Assembly (NCBI GenBank): GCA_018815265.1
Contig: JAHIYG010000027.1
Coordinates: forward strand, 1 to 8,121
Direction: 5' to 3'
DNA from: Candidatus Altarchaeota archaeon
GTDB taxonomy: Archaea > Altiarchaeota > Altiarchaeia > IMC4 > SCGC-AAA252-I15
Length of the DNA: 8,121 bases
Within the stretch, counting starts at the first letter, position 1. The number at the start of each line of letters is the position of its first letter. The notes under the pieces are model-generated. The model did not search any database, was not told the DNA's origin, and saw only the letters and a list, made by a program, of their open reading frames with translations. The translations under genes were made by a program, and so were the position numbers. This document shows positions 1 to 5,362 of this stretch, one piece after another.

Positions 1-11
1 ATATAGAATAA

Positions 12-32
12 ACTAGTATTTATACTAGTATT
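12..32. repeat. short palindrome and tandem repeat
   Basis: ACTAGTATT occurs twice (12-20 and 24-32) separated by TAT. ACTAGTAT at 12-19 is also the reverse complement of ATACTAGT at 22-29, giving an 8-base dyad with a 2-base centre. This is the size of a small operator, but no gene with a clear promoter lies beside it, so any regulatory role is a guess. Confidence 0.4.
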
Positions 33-114
33 CATATAGTTTAGTAGTCTCTAATGGGATCTAAGTATTGGGGGAAACACTCCGTCGGACCTGACATGAG
101 ATTATTGATGGTGC

Positions 115-135
115 CTGCCATAATTTTCGTGGCAG
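115..135 (+). other. 6-bp hairpin upstream of a small ORF
   Basis: CTGCCA (115-120) and TGGCAG (130-135) can pair around a 9-base loop. The right arm ends directly against the ATG of the 136-378 ORF. If that ORF were translated, the hairpin would sit in the ribosome-binding position, which counts slightly against the ORF being a normal gene. Confidence 0.3.
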
Positions 136-378
136 ATGTCTCGAGTACCAGATAATATACGACCAATGGTGGTTGGAGACAAAATAGTATTATCTGGTGC
201 TATTACCTTTCTCAAAGAGGATAGTAAAAATGAAAAATTTAATACCTCAAAAAAGGGCGCACATAGTCATAGAAGTCTATCCGGAAACAGTGATATGGAA
301 ATATTCACCATGGCCGCAGAGCGGATAAATTTCCTGGAGCTAATGTGTGTTTGGAATTTATACTCTTGGAGGATATGA
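136..378 (+). CDS. small hypothetical ORF, doubtful
   Basis: An open frame of 80 codons with an ATG start and no Shine-Dalgarno. The product resembles no family I know and has no signal peptide or clear membrane span. Its 3' end covers the GGAGG that precedes the next small ORF (380-547). A 33-residue alternative frame lies inside it (from the ATG near 229). Codon choice is A/T-rich and unlike the antiporter downstream. It may be a chance frame or a decayed gene. Confidence 0.15.
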   Translation: MSRVPDNIRPMVVGDKIVLSGAITFLKEDSKNEKFNTSKKGAHSHRSLSGNSDMEIFTMAAERINFLELMCVWNLYSWRI

Positions 379-379
379 A

Positions 380-547
380 ATGAACTTATACAAAAGTTGG
401 ATGAATTTAGTAATGAAATTATTTCACCAAGAGAGTGTTACCTACTCTCTTTCATTATCCACAAAACCATTTTTCGATGAACACGAAATTAGAGCAAACA
501 TTAAGGAGAAACCATGCAATGTGGAGCGGAGATATGATATTTGGTGA
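380..547 (+). CDS. small hypothetical ORF with a good Shine-Dalgarno
   Basis: A 55-residue frame starting at ATG 380. GGAGG at 368-372 lies 7 bases before the start, one of only two strong Shine-Dalgarno sequences noted on the plus strand. The product is basic and aromatic and belongs to no family I recognise. It overlaps the 477-692 frame, so at most one of the two is likely to be real. The ribosome site favours this one; the more balanced residue composition favours the other. Confidence 0.2.
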   Translation: MNLYKSWMNLVMKLFHQESVTYSLSLSTKPFFDEHEIRANIKEKPCNVERRYDIW

Positions 548-692
548 TAATATGAATCGTGTTTGCAAGGTAGTTCCAAAGGATAAGGGCATAGGTGTTG
601 TTGTAAATGAGAGAGTAGAAACCATAAGTGAAGGAATAACTAGATTAAACATAGGTAATAAAAACGACAAACGAAAATTACGCAGTAAATAA
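477..692 (+). CDS. small hypothetical ORF, Lys/Asn/Gly-rich
   Basis: A 71-residue frame from ATG 477, which could extend upstream to ATG 435. The middle third alternates hydrophobic and charged residues like a small beta-rich protein, and the tail is strongly basic (Lys/Arg). No family is recognised and there is no Shine-Dalgarno upstream. The composition looks more protein-like than the opposite strand, where an ORF at 455-781 overlaps it. It may be a fragment of a larger decayed gene. Confidence 0.25.
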   Translation: MNTKLEQTLRRNHAMWSGDMIFGDNMNRVCKVVPKDKGIGVVVNERVETISEGITRLNIGNKNDKRKLRSK

Positions 693-714
693 CGATAACT
701 CAATATCATTTGGG

Positions 715-867
715 TTAACCTCCCTTGTGCATAAGGGCGGCGCAAATCCGGGAGTTGGCTGATAATCGGGTCAACATACAATAACCTACGATACTCCCGG
801 GCTTGTGATTTTTTTCGGTATTTTCATTTATTTTTTGCCACCTACATCGGTTATTCTGGTTTGGAAA
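715..867 (+). promoter_or_regulatory. hairpin-rich leader upstream of the antiporter
   Basis: Two inverted repeats lie in a row. CCCTT (722-726) pairs with AAGGG (733-737) around a 6-base loop. CCGGGAGT (748-755) pairs exactly with ACTCCCGG (793-800) around 37 bases. A run of seven T follows at 809-815, then a T-rich stretch with TATA-like sequence near 824-837, before the antiporter start at 868. Stem plus T-run resembles an attenuator or terminator, and the position ahead of an ion antiporter would suit an ion-sensing leader. I cannot match it to a known riboswitch class. Confidence 0.3.
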
Positions 868-2031
868 ATGTTTGATGTGTCTTTGGTTTCGGTGGAGGCG
901 CAGATGAGCGTTTTGTTGTTTGTAGCGTTGGCTGGGCATCTAATAGCGTCCAGGTTGCGCCAGCCGTCGTCGGTGGGGATAATTTTGGCTGGCATTTTGG
1001 TGGGGCCAAGCTGGCTCAAACTGATAACCTACACTGACATCGTCTCCAACTTGGCGCATCTTGGCGCTGTCATCTTGCTTTTTAGTGTGGGCTTGAATTT
1101 CAAACTGGATGAGATAGCCAAGAGAAAATATTTTTTTATAGCTTTGGCGGGAGTTATTGTACCGTGGGTTGGGGGGTATTATCTTGCTAAAGCGTTTGGG
1201 TTAGATTTTGGGGCTAGCCTTTTTATTGGGACTTCACTTACCGCCACAAGCATTGCCGTAACCGCCGGTGTATTGCAGGAAATGAAAAAACTCCACACTG
1301 ACGCTGCGAAAGCGATAATCGGCGCTGCAGTACTAGATGATGTATTGGCTCTGTTGGCGCTTTCTTTTTCACAGGAATTAGTTATTGGAGCGGTCTCGGC
1401 AATGGAATTATTCATTATAGAACTTAAGATCATTGCATTTTTGATTATTGGGGCGCTTCTGGGGTTTCATGTTTTTGCACAGATGATCTCCGGAATAAAC
1501 AAAAAATACTCGGAAGTCATATTCATCTCAGTTCTGATGACTGCATTCCTATACAGTGTCGTCGCAGCAGCCCTTGGATTGTCGCCGATAATAGGCGCTT
1601 TTCTCGCAGGCGTATCATTAAATGGCGTAAGCCTAAGCAGAGCCGACAAAGGCTTCAAATACGGGATAACATATATGCAGATAATATTCGCCTCCATATT
1701 CTTCGCATCCCTTGGTGTACTTGTGGACTTGCACACATTCACCCAGAATATACTGTATTTCACCATTGCATTGGCGGCGGTTGCAATATTCACAAAACTA
1801 ATAGGCTGCGGAATAACGGCGAAAATCCACGGCATGAACATGAAAGACTCCCTGACAGTGGGTTTGGGGATGGCCCCCCGCGGAGAAGTCGCATTAATCG
1901 TGGCCTTAATAGGCTTAAACGAAGGATTGATAACAAAAGACATCTACGCAGCAATAGTAGTAATGAGCATCATCACAACACTGCTCATGCCCGCCATGAT
2001 GCGACATGAAATACTCGCAAAAAACACATAA
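868..2031 (+). CDS. NapA-type Na+/H+ antiporter (CPA2 family)
   Basis: An integral membrane exchanger that moves sodium or another monovalent cation against protons for pH and salt homeostasis. From ATG 868 the product is 387 residues, hydrophobic throughout, with about 12 predicted spans and no cytoplasmic RCK/TrkA domain, so it is the short transporter-only form. Key features are an N-terminal QPSSVG..LAGILVGP stretch, the double aspartate in GAAVLDDV (Asp157-Asp158), a lysine in IFTKLIGCG (about Lys310) and APRGEVALIV (about 336-345). In the family the DD pair plus this lysine marks electrogenic antiporters such as Thermus NapA (Asp156/157, Lys305), and the numbering fits the 868 start almost exactly. 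Alternatives are GTG 805 (no ribosome site) and ATG 904 (GGAGG at 894-898, but a shortened first helix). Synonymous codon choice changes sharply near 1480. Transcription converges with the tRNA downstream. Confidence 0.93.
   Translation: MFDVSLVSVEAQMSVLLFVALAGHLIASRLRQPSSVGIILAGILVGPSWLKLITYTDIVSNLAHLGAVILLFSVGLNFKLDEIAKRKYFFIALAGVIVPWVGGYYLAKAFGLDFGASLFIGTSLTATSIAVTAGVLQEMKKLHTDAAKAIIGAAVLDDVLALLALSFSQELVIGAVSAMELFIIELKIIAFLIIGALLGFHVFAQMISGINKKYSEVIFISVLMTAFLYSVVAAALGLSPIIGAFLAGVSLNGVSLSRADKGFKYGITYMQIIFASIFFASLGVLVDLHTFTQNILYFTIALAAVAIFTKLIGCGITAKIHGMNMKDSLTVGLGMAPRGEVALIVALIGLNEGLITKDIYAAIVVMSIITTLLMPAMMRHEILAKNT
2019..2024 (-). terminator. T-run ending the tRNA transcript
   Basis: Read on the minus strand, a run of six T (plus four more at 2030-2033) lies about 30 bases past the tRNA 3' end, inside the antisense of the last antiporter codons. 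Poly-T without a hairpin is the usual archaeal intrinsic terminator. Confidence 0.4.
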
Positions 2032-2062
2032 AATCAGTCCACGCATTTTCATGGGGTAAAGA

Positions 2063-2196
2063 TGCGGGGGACGTGGTTCGAACACGCGTAGACCTGCGTC
2101 ACAGGGTTTCTTCGAATTTTCCGTGAACGCTTTTGCGCGTCACCGGAAAAGGGTTCTCCTAAGCCCTGCCCATTTGACCTGCTCTGGCACCCCCGC
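2063..2196 (-). tRNA. trnL: tRNA-Leu (anticodon UAG) with a 50-base intron
   Basis: Read on the minus strand, the 7-bp acceptor stem GCGGGGG/CCCCCGC ends with discriminator A at 2063; CCA is not encoded. The D arm holds AGCAGGUC. The anticodon stem is CAGGG/CCCUG with loop CUUAGGA, anticodon UAG, which reads CUN leucine codons. The long variable arm (GAC-GCAG-GUC) and TTCGAAC T-loop mark a type II tRNA-Leu, 84 bases when mature. The intron (2108-2157) sits between positions 37 and 38. Around it are two 3-base bulges (GGA and AAA), a central helix of CUUA against GAAG with one A-G mismatch, and an inner GAA/UUC helix: the bulge-helix-bulge substrate of the archaeal splicing endonuclease. Confidence 0.95.
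2108..2157 (-). other. tRNA intron (bulge-helix-bulge type)
   Basis: The intron begins AGAACCC and ends AAGAA on the minus strand. Most of it folds into a long hairpin with UUUUCCG and CGGAAAA at the base and a GC-rich tip. It is too short for a homing endonuclease or a C/D guide RNA. Splice sites were placed by requiring an intact 7-base anticodon loop and 3-base bulges on both strands. Confidence 0.85.
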
Positions 2197-2212
2197 AGAT
2201 GGGAAAATAAGC

Positions 2213-2239
2213 CATTTATGGGCCGTCTATGTATAATGA
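2213..2239 (-). promoter_or_regulatory. possible TATA element for the tRNA
   Basis: On the minus strand upstream of the tRNA lie CATAAATG (17-24 bases before the mature 5' end) and CATTATACATA (33-43 bases before it). The second is better placed for a TATA box if transcription starts 7-10 bases ahead of the mature end. No B-recognition element can be assigned with confidence. Confidence 0.3.
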
Positions 2240-2257
2240 ACTCAGGAAATAAATAAT

Positions 2258-2273
2258 AATCGACAAGTCGATT
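2258..2273. repeat. perfect 16-base palindrome
   Basis: AATCGAC and GTCGATT flank a 2-base centre, between the tRNA promoter (minus) and the small ORF at 2312 (plus). Its size and symmetry suit a dimeric regulator's operator, although no regulator gene is nearby. Confidence 0.35.
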
Positions 2274-2311
2274 CAGTACCTAATTACCCTTAACCTGGCC
2301 TTTTTTCTGGG

Positions 2312-2455
2312 GTGCTAAGCCACACCCGTTTGACAACAAGACGCAGACTGGCCAAGGGAAAACACTACATAGAATGCAGCCAAGGACAATGGAACAAACC
2401 AATTGATGCTATTGGACTAGACCCAAACCAAACAACACTTAAGAAATACTATTGA
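2312..2455 (+). CDS. short basic ORF or 3' remnant of a gene
   Basis: The plus strand is open from 2294 to a TGA at 2453-2455. From GTG 2312 it gives 47 residues with a basic block (RRRLAKGK) followed by a polar tail ending LKKYY. Codons are A/C-rich, like the 3' halves of genes elsewhere in the window, so the reading frame looks genuine. No family is recognised. No good start or promoter is visible, although a weak CTAATTA lies near 2280-2286. It may be a real small protein or the surviving 3' end of a deleted gene. The stop overlaps the TTG start option of the glycosyltransferase ORF. Confidence 0.35.
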   Translation: MLSHTRLTTRRRLAKGKHYIECSQGQWNKPIDAIGLDPNQTTLKKYY

Positions 2456-2458
2456 ATA

Positions 2459-2478
2459 CCGGGGCATTCATGCCCCGG
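2459..2478. repeat. GC-rich perfect hairpin at the glycosyltransferase start
   Basis: CCGGGGCAT and ATGCCCCGG flank TC, giving at least 7 GC-rich base pairs with a small loop, followed by ATATTTATC and six T. It lies directly after the stop of the 2312 ORF and contains ATG 2470. It could act as a terminator or hairpin for the upstream transcript, with the real glycosyltransferase start (ATG 2503 or 2512) downstream of it. Confidence 0.5.
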
Positions 2479-4206
2479 ATATTTATCTTTTTTCGTTTGC
2501 TAATGTATTTCATGGTTGGCAGGTTTGGTCTTAGTTTTTTGTTGTTTATCGTTTTATGCAATGTTTTCGCAGTCTACTATGTTTCGTTGGAGCATTACAT
2601 TTATTATTGGGATTATGGAGTGTATTTCGGGTGGTACCAGAATTATTCCCAGCTTCTGTGGAGTAATCCTGTTTCTGCTGTTAGCTTGCTTTTCAGCTCC
2701 ATCTACCAGGATAATTATACCTTTGTTTTTGCGTTTTTATTGGGTGTTTTCAGCCCTGTTTTTGGTTTATCCCGGTTGGGTTATGTTTTGGCTGTTACAA
2801 ACCTGTTTTTCATACCTGCAACTTACGCATTGTTGAGAGCGTTTGAGGCTTTCATCCCCGGTGAGTTGTTGCCTTACCTTAAACGGTACCCGTTTATCCC
2901 GTTATCATGCGTTTTTTTTATTCCACAGTTTTTCATAACCATTGTAAGAGGTTACGCGGATGTTTTTGGGCTTTTGCCTTTGAACATAGTCTATTTTTTG
3001 TATTTCAAACTTGAGCCAAGATTTTGGGACAATAAAAAGCTGGTGTTTGTGGGGGTGTTACTAGCGTTTTCGACCATTTATCGTAGGTACTTTCTTTTTT
3101 GGGTTTTTGCATTTGTTGCAGTAATGTTTCTGAAGGAGTTGGTTACTGGAATAAAGTCCGGGGCTTTCCCATCCCTAAAAGCTCATATTTCAACTTTAAA
3201 AGCCCCTTTTGTGGGTTTGGTTGTTTTGTCTATTCTGCTTGTTGTATCAACTCCTGTTGTGTTTAGGTGGTTTCAACCAGGCTTTGCGGACAATTATGCC
3301 GCTATGAAATTTCACGACAATTATTTCACTGAATTCCATCAGATACAAACTAAGGTGGGGTCTTTGGTTTTTTATCTGGCGGCATTGGGTTTCATAATCT
3401 CTTTGACCTACAGGAGTTCAAGGGGTAAGGCTGTTTTCCTGTTGTTTCAGACGTTTTTGATTTTTATAATGTTTTACCGGTTCCAGGTGTTTGACAGAAA
3501 TCACATGCTCATGCTATTGACGCCATTTGTTTTTTTCCTATCTCTATCCTGCCTTCATGTGCTTTCCACGGCTAAAACGACTGGTTTGAAATGGGGGTTC
3601 GCATCGTTTTTCTCCATTGTTTTAATCTTGAATTTCGCAATTGTGTTTGTTGATGGAAGTGAGAGTACAATATCCCCCTACACCATGTACTTTTCATCCG
3701 ATAGGTACAGGCCGCTTGTCAGAAACGATTTGGACGAGATAAAAAGGCTTGTGATTTATTTGGATGAAAACGTGGATGATGATGAAAAAATATATGTTCT
3801 CGCCAGCTCAATCGTTTTATCTGGTGATATCATGGAGCGAGCCTGCAAAACGTATGCTGTTGAAGGGCAAAAATGTGTGAAATACCTGCACACATTTAAT
3901 TGGGATTTAAGGGATGGTTTCCCATATCATTTTTTCCAGGCTGACTACGTTGTTATCCCTGTAGCCAAGGATTTGAATAATATTGAATCAAAGCATAAGA
4001 TAGTGATTCTATTGCATGAGTTATTCCTAAATCAAAATGTATTGGGTGTGCATTATGAGCGTTTGGACGGTGAATCCAACCTGAAACAAGGGGTGAAAGT
4101 CCATGTATACAGGAGGTTAGATGACATACCTGATAAGACAAAAAACCAAGTCTTAAACCGGTTTCAAATGTTTTTCCCAGACAATCCAAAATTTAAATCG
4201 CCCTAA
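2470..4206 (+). CDS. GT-C / PMT-like membrane glycosyltransferase
   Basis: A predicted polytopic membrane enzyme that would transfer a sugar from a lipid-phosphate donor to a lipid, glycan or protein on the outer face of the membrane; the substrate is unknown. From ATG 2470 it is 578 residues, with about 11-12 hydrophobic spans to about residue 395 and then a soluble C-terminal domain of about 180 residues. The first extracytoplasmic loop carries WDYG (Asp48), in the place of the acidic catalytic residue of GT39/GT83-like enzymes, and QNY follows shortly after. FDRNHMLMLLTPF near 341-353 resembles the conserved late transmembrane motif of this fold. Starts at TTG 2452, ATG 2503 and ATG 2512 are possible. 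TATA-like ATATTTAT at 2479-2486 would suit a leaderless start at 2503-2512. Family membership is inferred from topology and motif, not strong identity; an O-antigen-ligase-like or uncharacterised membrane protein remains possible. Confidence 0.7.
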   Translation: MPRIFIFFRLLMYFMVGRFGLSFLLFIVLCNVFAVYYVSLEHYIYYWDYGVYFGWYQNYSQLLWSNPVSAVSLLFSSIYQDNYTFVFAFLLGVFSPVFGLSRLGYVLAVTNLFFIPATYALLRAFEAFIPGELLPYLKRYPFIPLSCVFFIPQFFITIVRGYADVFGLLPLNIVYFLYFKLEPRFWDNKKLVFVGVLLAFSTIYRRYFLFWVFAFVAVMFLKELVTGIKSGAFPSLKAHISTLKAPFVGLVVLSILLVVSTPVVFRWFQPGFADNYAAMKFHDNYFTEFHQIQTKVGSLVFYLAALGFIISLTYRSSRGKAVFLLFQTFLIFIMFYRFQVFDRNHMLMLLTPFVFFLSLSCLHVLSTAKTTGLKWGFASFFSIVLILNFAIVFVDGSESTISPYTMYFSSDRYRPLVRNDLDEIKRLVIYLDENVDDDEKIYVLASSIVLSGDIMERACKTYAVEGQKCVKYLHTFNWDLRDGFPYHFFQADYVVIPVAKDLNNIESKHKIVILLHELFLNQNVLGVHYERLDGESNLKQGVKVHVYRRLDDIPDKTKNQVLNRFQMFFPDNPKFKSP

Positions 4207-4213
4207 TTTTTTT
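4207..4213 (+). terminator. T-run terminator
   Basis: Seven T start at the first base after the glycosyltransferase stop codon (TAA 4204-4206), as expected for archaeal poly-T termination. No stem precedes it. Confidence 0.45.
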
Positions 4214-4285
4214 GGTGTTTTCTCCCACCCCTGATTTACCCCCAAATGTTTCGTTCGATTTTATCCTTTCTTTTATGTATGTTCG

Positions 4286-4450
4286 TTATGGCCCTTGGAA
4301 TGTAATAATTGCCGTTTTAATCTCCTCGTTTGTTTGTCTTATCCTTTCATTTGCTGATGGTAGTCCTATTTCATTCGTTGACTGCTTTTTTTCCCTGACC
4401 AACTCTACCGCTTTGTTAACAGCATTTACCACAATGTTGTGTTCCGCATT
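4286..4450 (-). pseudogene. 3' remnant of an unidentified minus-strand gene
   Basis: The minus strand reads an open, Glu/Lys/Asn-rich helical sequence (NKAVELVREKKQ, then ANERIRQTNEEIK) ending FQGP and TAA at 4286-4288. This composition is typical of a real protein and unlike the plus-strand frame over the same bases, which is hydrophobic and runs out of frame into the neighbouring remnant. The only internal start is GTG 4432, which would give 48 residues, but the protein-like sequence continues upstream to about 4447, where it meets the beginning of the plus-strand remnant. I read it as the C-terminal end of a gene whose 5' part is lost. The family is not recognised. Confidence 0.5.
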
Positions 4451-4641
4451 ATCAAGCGAGGTCTGTTCTTGAACAAAACAAAGACTGTCACATGAAGGCT
4501 CTCATGGCAGAGTATGGCTACTGGCGTGAAAAAAACAAGTTCAAATCACTTGATGAATTCACGAAGACCCTACACCCTGATGATGTTGAAATGTTCACTA
4601 CCGAATATCTAAAGTCAAACCATGAAAACGCAACTCAATGA
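4443..4641 (+). pseudogene. truncated paralogue of the HEVTE gene (3' end only)
   Basis: The sequence matches the last third of the gene at 7179-7769. From 4451 to 4613, 153 of 163 bases agree with 7582-7744 by hand alignment, and the first 53 are identical. The frame is still open to its own TGA (4639-4641), and the last residues (SNHENATQ) differ from the complete gene. Of nine changed codons, six are synonymous and three are conservative replacements (Leu/Met, Tyr/Phe, Phe/Leu), so both copies were under protein-level constraint while diverging. The HEVTE motif and everything before it are missing; the frame closes upstream at TAA 4417-4419 and offers no start before ATG 4492. It is the remnant of another copy of the cassette's last gene. 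Confidence 0.85.
4451..4613 (+). repeat. direct repeat, left copy
   Basis: This copy pairs with 7582-7744 in the same orientation at an offset of 3131 bases and about 94% identity. Homologous recombination between the copies would remove one 3131-base unit holding the GHKL, metalloprotease and most of the HEVTE gene, leaving a single chimeric 3' end. Confidence 0.9.
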
Positions 4642-4687
4642 TTCCAGCTTGCCAAAGGCATTTAAAGTTTTCACCATATCAAACGGC

Positions 4688-4729
4688 TATTTAAGATGTT
4701 TTTTTTTGTTTGGTTCCATATAACTTTTG
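4688..4729 (+). promoter_or_regulatory. TATA-like element and T-tract before the GHKL gene
   Basis: TATTTAAG (4688-4695) is followed by nine T (4699-4707) and about 22 further bases to ATG 4730. The TATA-like element lies 35-42 bases before the start, implying a leader of roughly 10-15 bases. The T-tract could alternatively end transcription from the remnant upstream. Confidence 0.4.
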
Positions 4730-5311
4730 ATGACCCTCAGTAATAAGCCGGTTGTTTCCACTAATGAAGCAATTGGGGTTTCGGATGTTTTAGCACCCAA
4801 AAGTTCATTTGAAGTCAGTTTGGTGGATTTGACCTCTCTGGCAGGTCCTGAAAAATCAGTTAATGTCTTTCATTTCTCCAGAGGATATGGAGCACTCGAC
4901 CCTCGTGAGTACTCTAGGGTTGAAGCCTCGTTTTTAGAAGCGTTAAAGAGACTAAAACATATTGGTTTAGACTTCCCTGATGAAGCAGTTACCATATCCC
5001 GTGAACTTTTTCGCAATGCCTTCAAGCATGGAACAAAAAATGCATTCGGCGGAGATGTCCGCTTAGTACAACATGAGTCACCAACCCATTTTGCATATGG
5101 AATCCTCGACGGCGGTGATGGAATACCACAAATAGACCGCTTAAGCTTAATTGATTCAACATCCCCCCAATTAATGCCCCAAATCGGTGGCCTACACTTG
5201 AACGGTCACAGGCGTCTAAAGAAGGCACTAACTGATGGGATTGTTGAGGCAATCGCATTTCCAAATGATATGAAAGGAATATACATCTTACATAAGAAAC
5301 ATGTCCGATGA
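4730..5311 (+). CDS. RsbW-like GHKL ATPase / serine kinase-like protein
   Basis: A 193-residue soluble protein whose C-terminal two thirds form a stand-alone GHKL (HATPase_c) domain. The N-box is visible as ELFRNAFKHG (92-101, Glu92 and Asn96), the G1 box as DGGDGI (127-132), and a G2-like GGLHL at 153-157 runs into the helix HRRLKKALTDG. Order and spacing match anti-sigma-factor kinases such as RsbW and SpoIIAB rather than full histidine kinases: no phosphoacceptor histidine domain or receiver is present. About 80 N-terminal residues before the domain are not recognised. The glycine pattern of the G2 box is unusual, so ATP binding is likely but kinase activity is not assured. ATG 4730 is preferred over TTG 4727. 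It heads a same-strand group with the metalloprotease (51 bases downstream) and the HEVTE gene, so it may be their regulatory switch. Confidence 0.8.
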   Translation: MTLSNKPVVSTNEAIGVSDVLAPKSSFEVSLVDLTSLAGPEKSVNVFHFSRGYGALDPREYSRVEASFLEALKRLKHIGLDFPDEAVTISRELFRNAFKHGTKNAFGGDVRLVQHESPTHFAYGILDGGDGIPQIDRLSLIDSTSPQLMPQIGGLHLNGHRRLKKALTDGIVEAIAFPNDMKGIYILHKKHVR

Positions 5312-5362
5312 GAAATTAGCAGACTAAACTGGTTTTTCTTCTTATGTTTCCCAATTTTTATC
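5312..5362 (+). promoter_or_regulatory. T-rich spacer before the metalloprotease
   Basis: After the GHKL stop comes ACTAAACTGG (5323-5332), then a pyrimidine-rich run starting with five T and a second T-run just before ATG 5363. The layout echoes the spacers before the GHKL and HEVTE genes, so it may hold a terminator, a promoter, or both. Confidence 0.3.

Larger units (their letters stand above)
1..715. other. AT-rich stretch without a confidently identified gene
   Basis: I recognise no protein family here on either strand. The plus strand carries several short overlapping ORFs in different frames (136-378, 380-547, 477-692), and their products match nothing I know. Base composition is clearly richer in A and T than the genes downstream. 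The stretch also holds a short tandem/inverted repeat at 12-32 and a hairpin at 115-135. It could be decayed coding sequence, a gene-poor accessory stretch or a non-coding RNA locus; the sequence alone does not decide. Confidence 0.5.

Noticed and set aside
455..781. Minus-strand ORF of 108 codons with a GGAGG upstream of an internal ATG
   Set aside because: The product is a hydrophobic, Ser/Leu/Phe-rich mirror of the plus-strand frame at 477-692, with no recognisable pattern; the plus-strand composition is more protein-like.
1467..1943. Long minus-strand ORF of 158 codons
   Set aside because: It lies wholly antisense to the conserved antiporter, with no family features; it is a by-product of the antiporter's codon bias.
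2312..2400. Possible H/ACA or C/D guide RNA around GGGTG...CACCC
   Set aside because: One short stem and no convincing box C/D or kink-turn; the coding reading of the stretch explains it better.
4212..4472. Plus-strand hydrophobic ORF of 86 codons
   Set aside because: It runs out of frame into the HEVTE remnant and is the antisense shadow of the more protein-like minus-strand remnant at 4286-4450.
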